Source of the DNA: an uncultured Acetatifactor sp. | GTDB lineage: Bacteria; Bacillota; Clostridia; Lachnospirales; Lachnospiraceae | Length of the DNA: 64,000 nucleotides | Assembly: GCA_910585805.1 (NCBI GenBank) | Contig: CAJUFB010000016.1 | Coordinates: 1-64,000 of the forward strand | Direction: 5' to 3' | Shown here: positions 54,201 through 62,054 of the stretch, one piece after another | How positions within the stretch are numbered: position 1 is the first letter of the stretch | How the letters are laid out: the number at the start of each line of letters is the position of its first letter | Translations under genes and position numbers: made by a program | The notes under the pieces: generated by a model | The model's input: only the letters and a program-made list of their open reading frames with translations | Told to the model about the DNA's origin: nothing | Databases searched by the model: none

Positions 54201-54602
54201 ATGTTTTTGGATGTCCTACAGGAGAAAAACAGGGAAATGTTTTTGGAAGCATGTGTGAGCGTTGCCATGCCGGACAGAAGCCTGACAGAAAAGGAAAGGA
54301 AACTGGTGCTGGCATATTGCAGGGAGATGGGGATTGCCGAGCATATTCCCCAAAGCAGCGACGGGATTGCAGGGATTACTGCGATGCTGGCAGAACGGGC
54401 AGATGTACCTGAAAGAAAAGCTATGGCACTGGGAATTCTGGCGTTTGCCCGGATTGACGGAAGTATGGATGGGAAGAGCGGGTTCCCTGAAAAGCTGGCC
54501 GAAGGGCTGAAGATTGGAAAGGATACAGCAGAAAGGCTGGACTTCCTGTTAGAACTCTGTGATTCTGCATACAGGGAAATGCGGCGCACCATATTGGGAT
54601 AA
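54201..54602 (+). CDS. TerB-like helical protein
   Basis: A 133-residue all-helical acidic protein. The segment DRSLTEKERKLVLAYCREMGIAE and a second half of similar pattern (ALGILAFARIDGSMDGKSGFP) resemble the TerB/DjlA-N fold seen in tellurite-resistance and membrane-stress operons. The likeness is a matter of pattern and I am not sure of the family. AGGAGG precedes ATG 54201. A small membrane protein follows 52 bases later, probably on the same transcript. Confidence 0.55.
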   Translation: MFLDVLQEKNREMFLEACVSVAMPDRSLTEKERKLVLAYCREMGIAEHIPQSSDGIAGITAMLAERADVPERKAMALGILAFARIDGSMDGKSGFPEKLAEGLKIGKDTAERLDFLLELCDSAYREMRRTILG

Positions 54603-54654
54603 TACATGTCAGGTATGTACATAACAAGTGGGATACGAAGAGGAGGAAAATACT

Positions 54655-55041
54655 ATGAGCTCAATGGTTATGTTGGTTTTATGGATTGGCTTTTCAATAG
54701 GAGCATGGGTTTTATACCACAAAATTTTTACTGTATATTATTTCAGTGTCACCAGAGGCTTGATGAAAGAGCTGGGGACAGCATTGATAGTCGGCCTGAT
54801 GTTGACAGCGATTACACTGTATTTTTGGTGGCTGACAGCAATAATTATCGTCCTTGCAGGGTATTCTGTAGCCGGAAAAGTGGGGGATGCAGACAAGAAA
54901 AAGAAAATTATCACTGCCTTCATCATTGTGGCGGTAATAGTAGCGATTGTCGGAATTGGCGTAAGGTCGTCAGCAGATGCGCCAAAGAAGACCAGTTCTA
55001 TAAGATATGAAAATATGCAGATGGCTTTAAGAATGGCATGA
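54655..55041 (+). CDS. Small polytopic membrane protein
   Basis: A 128-residue protein with three or four hydrophobic segments (MVMLVLWIGFSIGAWVLY, LIVGLMLTAITLYFWWLTAIIIVLAGYSVAG, IITAFIIVAVIVAIVGIGV) joined by a lysine-rich loop DADKKKK. No family recognised. GAGGAGG precedes ATG 54655. It lies between the TerB-like gene and a divergent-facing XRE gene. Confidence 0.65.
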   Translation: MSSMVMLVLWIGFSIGAWVLYHKIFTVYYFSVTRGLMKELGTALIVGLMLTAITLYFWWLTAIIIVLAGYSVAGKVGDADKKKKIITAFIIVAVIVAIVGIGVRSSADAPKKTSSIRYENMQMALRMA

Positions 55042-55139
55042 AAGATAACCAGGGATGGTTATCTTTGCCGTGCGTTATGCAAACAGGAATAGAAGAGACA
55101 GGGGTACAGGTATCAGCCCGGAAACAGAAGGTAACAGTG

Positions 55140-55457
55140 TTATCCGGGTCGGTGCTGCAAGCCGCGGATAACAGCCAGAACTGTATCAAGCTGGACTGAA
55201 TCCAGTGCCTTCAATTCCCTGGCAATCTGGTCTATTTTTACGGGGTCAGGGTTTTCCTCATCAAAAAAATCCTTCGGTGACACCTGCAGGTATTCACAAA
55301 TATAAAAGAATGCCTGTAGGGAAGGGAATGTTTTTCCGTTTTCGATACGGTTGATGTAGCTTTCGTTCTGGCCCAGGGCAAGACTCATTTCCCTGGCGGA
55401 GACATTTTTCTGGTTCCGCAGTGACACCAGCCTTTTGACAAAAAAATCCTCAAACAT
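55140..55457 (-). CDS. XRE-family repressor (3)
   Basis: A 105-residue HTH protein (FFVKRLVSLRNQKNVSAREMSLALGQNESYINRIENGKTFPSLQAFFYICEYL, then KDFFDEE) with a helical C-terminal extension that may mediate dimerisation. It is not closely similar to the two shorter XRE proteins. GAGGTGAT precedes the start. It diverges from the WYL gene. Confidence 0.88.
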   Translation of the reverse strand: MFEDFFVKRLVSLRNQKNVSAREMSLALGQNESYINRIENGKTFPSLQAFFYICEYLQVSPKDFFDEENPDPVKIDQIARELKALDSVQLDTVLAVIRGLQHRPG

Positions 55458-55530
55458 GTTATCATCACCTCGTATATGGGATTATATAACATGGTTTGGA
55501 CAAAAGCATGAACAGAATAAAAATAAGATA

Positions 55531-55549
55531 ATAGATATCATATATCTAT
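55531..55549. promoter_or_regulatory. Palindromic operator upstream of the WYL gene
   Basis: ATAGATAT-CAT-ATATCTAT, a palindrome whose last base is the first base of the -35 hexamer TTGACA. A repressor on it would block the promoter. It could be read by the XRE protein at 55140 or the WYL protein itself. Confidence 0.55.
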
Positions 55550-55577
55550 TGACACAAGATATTAAAAACCATAAAAT
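55549..55577 (+). promoter_or_regulatory. Promoter of the WYL-dynamin operon
   Basis: Consensus TTGACA (55549-55554), a 17-base spacer and TAAAAT (55572-55577), about 70 bases before the WYL start. One of the strongest promoters in the window. Confidence 0.75.
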
Positions 55578-55648
55578 TAATAGGAAAGGGAATTTTTGAA
55601 TGTATGGATATTATGGGCATAAATGAAAATGATGGAGGAGGGGAAACA

Positions 55649-56602
55649 ATGGGTGGAACTGATACGAATAAGAGTAATCGTGTCCTGTTCCTGTATTCAC
55701 GGCTCCTGCATGGCCGGAAGCTGAGAAAAAGCGAGCTGGCAGAAGAGTTTGGCGTTTCTGAGAAAAGTATTCAGAGAGATTTGGAAGCCATCAGGGACTT
55801 CCTTGACAGAAAGATGGTTGAGGAAGGATTTGGCGGGCATCTGGTTTACGATTATCTGGATAAGGCGTACTGTCTCGAACAGGATAATGGGATGAACCTG
55901 TCAAATGCAGAGATACTTGCCATCAGCAAGATATTGCTGGAGAGCCGCGCTTTTACCAAACAGGAGATAGACAGCATTCTGGAAAAGCTGGTGGTGAATT
56001 GTGCGCTCAAAGAGAACCAGATTCTGGTGAATAAACTGCTGGCAAACGAGAAGTTTCATTATGTAGAGCTGCAGCATCATAAGCCTTTTCTGGACAGGCT
56101 GATGCCTATCGGGAACGCTATCAGGAATAACCATGTTATACAGATAAAATACAGAAAGCTGAAGGGAAGGGAAACTGTTGAACGCAGATTGGAGCCGCTG
56201 GCTATAATGTTCTCTGAATATTATTTCTATGTGGTGGGATTTATAGAAGGGATTGATAAGGAGAAGGCCTTTGAGAATGCGGATGATCCTTTTCCAACAA
56301 TATACCGGATTGACCGCATTGAGGAGTTGGATGTCCTGAAGGAAACGTTTGAATTGCCGGAGCGGTTTGAGGAAGGGGAGTTCAGGAAGCGGATTCAGTT
56401 CATGTATGGCGGTAAGCTGCGAAAAGTCAGGTTTAAGTATTCCGGGGAATCGGTGGAGGCAGTGCTGGACAGGCTGCCTACGGCGAGAGTGTTGGGAGAG
56501 GAGAATGGAATTTATCTGGTGGAAGCGGAGGTGTTTGGGAAAGGGATTGATATGTGGGTGCGGAGCCAGGGGGAGTTGATTGCGGATTATACAATAATAT
56601 AG
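55649..56602 (+). CDS. WYL-domain transcriptional regulator
   Basis: A 317-residue regulator: an N-terminal winged HTH (VLFLYSRLLHGRKLRKSELAEEFGVSEKSIQRDLEAI) and a WYL domain in the middle (IQIKYRKLKGRETVERRLEPLAIMFSEYYFYVVGF) followed by a C-terminal WCX-like part. WYL proteins of the CapW/BrxR type repress phage-defence operons and are released by nucleic-acid signals. Its gene lies 15 bases before the first dynamin-like gene, so it is the operon's first cistron. ATG 55649 follows GGAGGAGGGG; an upstream ATG at 55604 is less likely. Confidence 0.87.
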   Translation: MGGTDTNKSNRVLFLYSRLLHGRKLRKSELAEEFGVSEKSIQRDLEAIRDFLDRKMVEEGFGGHLVYDYLDKAYCLEQDNGMNLSNAEILAISKILLESRAFTKQEIDSILEKLVVNCALKENQILVNKLLANEKFHYVELQHHKPFLDRLMPIGNAIRNNHVIQIKYRKLKGRETVERRLEPLAIMFSEYYFYVVGFIEGIDKEKAFENADDPFPTIYRIDRIEELDVLKETFELPERFEEGEFRKRIQFMYGGKLRKVRFKYSGESVEAVLDRLPTARVLGEENGIYLVEAEVFGKGIDMWVRSQGELIADYTII

Positions 56603-56617
56603 TTTACTGGAGGAGAT

Positions 56618-57988
56618 ATGGAGCAGGAGAGTATACCAGGGAGGCCATCTTTTATATCTGCAGTATCGTTGGACAGGCATCCAATGAGGCTGGTGGGAAA
56701 CAAGGAAAGGGAGCATTATTACATTGTGCTTGAGTATTTTGTAAAGCAATTTGAAATGACAGAATATATAACTTCTCGATTAGGACAATATCAGGATATG
56801 CTTCTTGGAAAAAGGGAAAAACCTGTAGTTGCTGATAATGAAATCGATTCATTCATCCGGGCAATTGTGAATGGCCGATATCAAGCAGTACATAAGAACA
56901 ATCATTTTCAGCCATGGAAAAAGAAACATAGGCGTCAATTTTGCCAGAGGATATACCATTGTTATCTTATGTGTGATTTCGCATTGATTCTTTTCGATGT
57001 TGCTACAATACATAAAGCTGCTGACTCTTTAAAAAAATATCTGACGCGGAGACAAGTATCGCAACTTGATATATTACTTTTTGCATTAACAGACAGTAAA
57101 GCAGATATTAAATCGATTCCGATTGTGCGAGTACTTTTTGAGCAGTACCATAAAAATAAGGAATTTCTGAAAAAACCGGAAATGCGAATGATTGTTACAT
57201 CCAATATAAGTGTAGGGAAATCAACTTTAATCAATGCACTAATTGGAAAAGCAATAGCAAGGACATCTCAAGAAGTCTGCACAGGTAATATCTGCTATAT
57301 ATACAACAAACCGTTTGAAGATAACCAGATTCAATTGAAAGCACCTGAATTAATGCTGAATGCTACTAAGGATGAACTAAGAAATTATGAATGGGATTTA
57401 GCAATAGAAATAGGGTCATATTTTCGGACATGCTGTAAGCAGAAAAAGAGATTATGTATTATCGATACACCCGGCGTGAACTCTACATTGAACAAAAATC
57501 ATGGAGTGATTACAAGAAATGCGTTAAAAAGTGAGCGATATGACAAATTTATCCATGTGCTGAATGCACACAAATTAGGAACTGATGAAGAAATCAATCA
57601 CCTTAGATGGGTCTCAGAGAATCTTCCGTCAGATAAGGCTGTTTTTGTAGTCAATAAATTGGATGACTTTCAGTGTACAGATGATAATGTTGCGGAAAGC
57701 TTGGAAAGTGTGCGTATTGATTTAGTAAATCTTGGCTATAAGGAACCAGTAATCTGTCCGCTGTCAGCATACGCAGCGTTTTTGACAAAGTTGAAATATA
57801 GCGGGGTGCAGATGACAGATGAGCAAAATGATGATTATCAGTTTTTTGTGAAAAAGTTCCGTAAGCCTGTATATGATCTTTCTCCATTTTATGACGGTGT
57901 TTTTGTAGATGAAGAGAAAGATAGTGAATATATCTCTATGTGCAAAAGGACAGGATTGTTTGGCCTGGAAAAAATACTTTGGTGTTAG
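56618..57988 (+). CDS. Dynamin-like GTPase 1 (3' end clipped by IS)
   Basis: A 456-residue large GTPase. G1 is SNISVGKST at about residues 195-203, G3 DTPG at about 283-286 and G4 NKLD at 346-349. The ~190 residues before the G domain are helical. The last two codons and the stop (TGG TGT TAG) come from the inserted IS1595 element. Joining the two sides at the target duplication gives ...EKILLGGTHEENLY and a stop that would overlap the start of the next GTPase by 20 bases. So the intact protein was about 464 residues and translationally coupled to the second GTPase. GGAGGAG precedes ATG 56618. Confidence 0.85.
   Translation: MEQESIPGRPSFISAVSLDRHPMRLVGNKEREHYYIVLEYFVKQFEMTEYITSRLGQYQDMLLGKREKPVVADNEIDSFIRAIVNGRYQAVHKNNHFQPWKKKHRRQFCQRIYHCYLMCDFALILFDVATIHKAADSLKKYLTRRQVSQLDILLFALTDSKADIKSIPIVRVLFEQYHKNKEFLKKPEMRMIVTSNISVGKSTLINALIGKAIARTSQEVCTGNICYIYNKPFEDNQIQLKAPELMLNATKDELRNYEWDLAIEIGSYFRTCCKQKKRLCIIDTPGVNSTLNKNHGVITRNALKSERYDKFIHVLNAHKLGTDEEINHLRWVSENLPSDKAVFVVNKLDDFQCTDDNVAESLESVRIDLVNLGYKEPVICPLSAYAAFLTKLKYSGVQMTDEQNDDYQFFVKKFRKPVYDLSPFYDGVFVDEEKDSEYISMCKRTGLFGLEKILWC
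57973..57980 (+). repeat. Left target-site duplication AATACTTT
   Basis: AATACTTT stands immediately before the element and again at 59110-59117 immediately after it. An 8-bp duplication is usual for IS1595-family transposition. Confidence 0.9.
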
Positions 57989-59109
57989 TCAATAAATATG
58001 TTGGTATTGCCTCACAGTACTACTAAGTTGTAGTTGCGGATATCGTACACACTATGCCAATAGCAGCCGTTTCCAATGTTGCACAGCGAATGGAACAGCG
58101 ATTCTGCCAGGCTGTTTGCACACCGGAATGCAATTGAGAACAATGCGTTGTAGCGATTAATGTATTTTGTGGCTACCCCACGGTAATGGCCGTACATCTC
58201 TTTTATATAAGAATGCAGGCTGTTCACTACATTTAAGTTGAATACCTTTTTGCCCTTTTCGGTGTTCACGTTTACAACGGTGCAGCCGGTGGCTGCTTCC
58301 AGGCTTTTATAGCTGCGGAGCCCGTCAGTCAGGATAAGGGTATCTTCTGCTATATGTGTGCCAAATATTCCGCACAGCTCCTTACCGGATGGTTTTGCGC
58401 GGTTCACTGTTTCAGCCACAGCTTTCCCGTCACGCTGGATGCCGGTACAGATTGCGACATATTCACTTGAAATTCCGCGCTTTGCAGCTTTTGCTCCATG
58501 TTTGCGTGCACCGCGGCTGACGTCCTCAGGAAGCTGCTTTCCCTTATAGCAGTCAAGCACAAAGGTTTCATCAAGTTCTGCGACACCGGAAAGGATAACC
58601 GGTTCCTTTTCCAGCAGATCCTGGAAGGCCATGAGAACTTTATGCCGCATATTGAATGCGGTCTGGTGTGAAAAGCCCAGTTCTTCTGCTGAATCATCCA
58701 GGGTTTTGCCGTCCATCGTGTCGCGGATAAAGTCAGCCCATATGGAACGGCTGAAATGGGAATGGTATGCCAGTGTGCCGGTGGAATACAGGAAAGTCTG
58801 CCTGCAGCCATGGCAGAAGAAACGCTGTTTTTCTTTGGTATGGCCATATTTGATAACATGTGTGTGCCCGCAATGAGGACATGCAGGCCTGTCCGGCAGC
58901 TGCTGGTTAGCAGAAACGATTCCCAGCACAAAGCTGATGATCCTTTCGATGTCAGATTCACAAAGGGTTTTGATGCAGTCAAACAGGGTTGCAATTTTAT
59001 TTTTCATATGATTATCGCCTCGCATTACATTAGATAATCATATACTACAACTTTTTGAGTCCCATAAAACGGACTCAAACCGAAACCAACACAGTTATTG
59101 ACTAACGCG
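57981..59109 (-). mobile_element. IS1595-family insertion sequence
   Basis: A 1129-bp element, transposase on the minus strand. Its ends are imperfect inverted repeats: GGTGTTAGTCAATAA...TGTTGGT at the left and the complement CGCGTTAGTCAATAACTGTGTTGGT at the right. It is flanked by the 8-bp duplication AATACTTT, so insertion is recent enough to be undecayed. It separates the two dynamin-like genes and leaves the ribosome site of the second intact. The right end carries an outward TTGACT (59098) without a suitable -10. Confidence 0.92.
58012..59007 (-). CDS. IS1595-family transposase
   Basis: A 331-residue ISXO2-like transposase. The N-terminal zinc ribbon is CPHCGHTHVIKYGHTKEKQRFFCHGC, followed by an HTH (DDSAEELGFSHQTAFNMRHKV) and the catalytic segments AELDETFVLD (first Asp) and ILTDGLRSY (second Asp), then NSLHSYIKEMYGHYRGVATKYINRYNALF. 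The reading frame is intact, so it is likely active. The start at 59007 follows GAGGCGATAATC; a longer start at 59025 is possible. Confidence 0.93.
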   Translation of the reverse strand: MKNKIATLFDCIKTLCESDIERIISFVLGIVSANQQLPDRPACPHCGHTHVIKYGHTKEKQRFFCHGCRQTFLYSTGTLAYHSHFSRSIWADFIRDTMDGKTLDDSAEELGFSHQTAFNMRHKVLMAFQDLLEKEPVILSGVAELDETFVLDCYKGKQLPEDVSRGARKHGAKAAKRGISSEYVAICTGIQRDGKAVAETVNRAKPSGKELCGIFGTHIAEDTLILTDGLRSYKSLEAATGCTVVNVNTEKGKKVFNLNVVNSLHSYIKEMYGHYRGVATKYINRYNALFSIAFRCANSLAESLFHSLCNIGNGCYWHSVYDIRNYNLVVL

Positions 59110-59117
59110 AATACTTT
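59110..59117 (+). repeat. Right target-site duplication AATACTTT
   Basis: Second copy of the 8-bp duplication, just before the ribosome site (TAGGAGG) of the downstream GTPase. Confidence 0.9.
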
Positions 59118-59129
59118 TAGGAGGAACGC

Positions 59130-61451
59130 ATGAAGAAAATCTTTATTAAGTACAACCCTTATAAGCTTGAAACTGAAATTACGGTAGATGGAAAAGAATT
59201 AGCTCAAAATAGTAAGTTGGGCGAGATGGCTTCGACAGGTTCTTATATACAGGAGTGGATTGAAGAACTGCCCCATATTCTGATTGAGGAGTATAACGAT
59301 ACGGATTTTGAGGTGACTTTTCATGGAACGCTTTTAGATTTTGAGGATTTAGTGGAAATATTTACACTGGCTTATGAAAGAGGTGAGGTTACTGCGAAGC
59401 TCAGCCACGAACCGGCGAAAGAAACTGCTGACAAAGAAACTCTTATTGATGAAGTTTTTCAAGAAATCCTCAAGGGCAATATTGCCGAATTAAAGAGCGA
59501 TGATATTAAAAATGCTTTTAAGGACGCTAAAAGCGACAAATTTGAGGTATGTGTCGTTGCAACAATGAGCGCCGGAAAATCTACGTTAGTCAACGCCCTG
59601 TTGGGGGTGAAGCTGATGCCGTCTAGTCAGAAAGCTTGTACGGCAATCATTACTCGTATAAAAGATAATGACAGTGAAAAATGGAATGCAGAAGTGTTCA
59701 ATAAAGAAGGGAAACTTATAGAAACACCAGATAAGCTGACATACGAAATAATGAAGGAACTGAATGAAAATGAAAATGTGTCAGAAATCAAAGTATCTGG
59801 GAATATCCCTTTTGTTACAGCGGAGGAAACATCGCTTGTGTTAATTGACACGCCAGGGCCGAATAATGCAAGAGAGTCAAATCACTATAAAACACAAAAC
59901 GATTTTTTAAATAAATCATCAAAAGCTCTTGTCCTCTACATTATGGAACCGACTTTTGGGTCTGAGGATGATGACAAGACTTTAAAGCGTGTTGCGGATA
60001 GCATGAGTGTTAACGGGAAAAAGTCTAAAGATAGATTTATCTTTGCTGTCAATAAATTGGATGATCGAAGAAGAGAAGATAAAGAATCTAGTGATATGCA
60101 TAAAACTTTAAAGGAGATCCGGGATTACCTTGGCAAACACAAGATAGAGAATCCGAACCTGTTTCCGATTGCGGCATTGCCGGCACTGAATATTCGGTTG
60201 ATGACGAATGGGGTAAATGTGGATGAGGATACGATTGATGAAACAGAACTGAAAATAAAGAAATTGAACAGGAATTCGGAATTACATCTGGAAACATATG
60301 CGCCGTTGCCTAAAAGTATTTGTAATGATATAAATGAACAGCTTGCTGAAGCGGAACGTACTCAGGATGCCAATGCACAGGCTCTGATTCATACAGGAAT
60401 TCCATCTGTTGAAGCTGCTATCCGGCAATATGTTCAGAAATATGCAAAAACTGCCAAAATAAAAAATATTGTTGAGGTTTTTAGTCATAAGCTTGAATCC
60501 GCGGGATGCTATGAGAAACTTAAAAGTGATATCATAAAGAACCAAGACAGAAGTGACGAAATTGTTAGACAAATTGAAAAAATCCGCCAAAATATTGATA
60601 GTGTGAATTCGGCTAAACAATTTAAAGAATCTGTGGATAATGCGGTAAAGCGGGTAAATGAAGAGTCTGTTGAGGTAATAGAAAATATTAGTGCCAAATT
60701 TAACTATGAAATCAAGAAAAGAGTAGAAGCATGCCGTGGTCAAGAACTATCCATTGAAGAAACAGATTATGAAATACAGCGATTAGAACGTTTTGCAAAG
60801 AAGCTGGAACCGGATTTTAGAGAAAGTTTAAGTGAGCTCATTCAAGAAAACCTAGTCAAAACAAGTAAAGCATTGCTTGAGGAATACAAAAAGAAACTTA
60901 TTTCCCTGACGGATGAACTTGGTGGAGAGAAGGACTCTAAATCAGAGCAGGAAAAGGAAGAGAGAATACCTATTGATGTGGTCAAGCTTATGGAAGGAAA
61001 TGTGACCTCTTCAGATGACTTTGCGATCTATAAGTTTGTTCAGACGAAGAAAGTTGAGGATGGAGAAGAATGGGTAGAAAATACTGATAAAAAATGGTAT
61101 AAACCTTGGACATGGTTCCAGGAACGCGGATATTACCGTACAAAGTATAAGGAGGTAAAATTTGTCGATGCGAGTGAGGTGGCACAAACATTTTTGACAC
61201 CTGTGGAGGACAGTATTTTTGCAAACGCGGAAAGTGCCAGGGAGCAAGCCAAAGAACATTCGAAATCTATCGCTGTTTATTTTAACGATGAGTTCGAAAA
61301 GTTGGATAATATATTGGATAAAAAGCTTAAAGAGTTAAAAATGTATGCTATCAATAAAGATGATGTAGAGGAACTTATTTTGAAAACAGAGGAGAATCTA
61401 CAGTGGCTTGAATATATAACACAAAAAGTTGAATCTATTTTAGAGATTTAG
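59130..61451 (+). CDS. Dynamin-like GTPase 2
   Basis: A 773-residue dynamin-family GTPase. A ~105-residue N-terminal domain precedes the G domain: G1 ATMSAGKSTLVNALLG at about 143-158, G2-like ACTAIITRI, G3 DTPGPNNA from 240, G4 NKLD at 308-311. The remaining ~450 residues are long helices, as in the dynamin stalk, with a charged coiled coil (DRSDEIVRQIEKIRQNIDSV) and a Trp-rich patch KWYKPWTWFQERGYY near 653-667 that could insert in membranes. TAGGAGG precedes ATG 59130. It forms a pair with GTPase 1, as two-subunit bacterial dynamins do. Confidence 0.88.
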   Translation: MKKIFIKYNPYKLETEITVDGKELAQNSKLGEMASTGSYIQEWIEELPHILIEEYNDTDFEVTFHGTLLDFEDLVEIFTLAYERGEVTAKLSHEPAKETADKETLIDEVFQEILKGNIAELKSDDIKNAFKDAKSDKFEVCVVATMSAGKSTLVNALLGVKLMPSSQKACTAIITRIKDNDSEKWNAEVFNKEGKLIETPDKLTYEIMKELNENENVSEIKVSGNIPFVTAEETSLVLIDTPGPNNARESNHYKTQNDFLNKSSKALVLYIMEPTFGSEDDDKTLKRVADSMSVNGKKSKDRFIFAVNKLDDRRREDKESSDMHKTLKEIRDYLGKHKIENPNLFPIAALPALNIRLMTNGVNVDEDTIDETELKIKKLNRNSELHLETYAPLPKSICNDINEQLAEAERTQDANAQALIHTGIPSVEAAIRQYVQKYAKTAKIKNIVEVFSHKLESAGCYEKLKSDIIKNQDRSDEIVRQIEKIRQNIDSVNSAKQFKESVDNAVKRVNEESVEVIENISAKFNYEIKKRVEACRGQELSIEETDYEIQRLERFAKKLEPDFRESLSELIQENLVKTSKALLEEYKKKLISLTDELGGEKDSKSEQEKEERIPIDVVKLMEGNVTSSDDFAIYKFVQTKKVEDGEEWVENTDKKWYKPWTWFQERGYYRTKYKEVKFVDASEVAQTFLTPVEDSIFANAESAREQAKEHSKSIAVYFNDEFEKLDNILDKKLKELKMYAINKDDVEELILKTEENLQWLEYITQKVESILEI

Positions 61452-61463
61452 GGAGGAAAGGAT

Positions 61464-62054
61464 ATGGCATTGACAAAAGCTTTTTATGATGCAGTTAATT
61501 CGGGGAGTAAAAGAATGGTTCGTATTATGATGAAAGACAGCCTTTTGGTTGATTTGTCGTTTGAACAGTTTAAGCAAATGGAAGCTGCTGCATCTGGTAT
61601 GAAGGGACTGTACGAGGAGCATGATGGACGTAGTTTGAATAGGGATAAAAGTACTTGGGACGATGACTATATGAATAAAATAATGGTTCAAGTCATCACT
61701 AATTTCTCTCATGAGCGAGTTGAACACTTGAAAGAGGTTGTGCGTTATCTGCGGCCAGTTCCAGAAAAGGGACAAGCTTGCAGTAACGCGCAAACGAATA
61801 AGGATATCGGAAGGAAATCTTCCTCATGCCTCCATCAGCGTCGTGAGTCTGAATATCAGGAGCAAAAACATCGTGATATAAAAGAGGGGAATTACCGTGG
61901 GACAAAATACTTTGCAGGAGCTCTCGTTGGTGCTGTCGCAGGAGGAGCGATAGCAGCAGCGGCAAATTTGGCAGTAGCAGGAGGCGTGGCGGTAGGCGCT
62001 GCAGCCGGTGTTGGAGTTGTGTATGTGGGCACAAACTTGATAGGGGAAGAATAA
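61464..62054 (+). CDS. Glycine-zipper membrane protein
   Basis: A 196-residue protein with a soluble helical N-terminal half and a C-terminal run of small residues (residues about 150-195: GALVGAVAGGAIAAAANLAVAGGVAVGAAAGVGVV) of glycine-zipper type, such as found in membrane-inserting pores and scaffold proteins. No family recognised. GGGAGG precedes ATG 61464. It starts 12 bases after GTPase 2, and its stop overlaps the next start (TAATG), so it belongs to the same operon. Confidence 0.7.
   Translation: MALTKAFYDAVNSGSKRMVRIMMKDSLLVDLSFEQFKQMEAAASGMKGLYEEHDGRSLNRDKSTWDDDYMNKIMVQVITNFSHERVEHLKEVVRYLRPVPEKGQACSNAQTNKDIGRKSSSCLHQRRESEYQEQKHRDIKEGNYRGTKYFAGALVGAVAGGAIAAAANLAVAGGVAVGAAAGVGVVYVGTNLIGEE

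Noticed and set aside
59098..59103. Outward promoter at the right end of the insertion sequence driving GTPase 2
   Set aside because: TTGACT is present but no -10 hexamer occurs 16-18 bases downstream.
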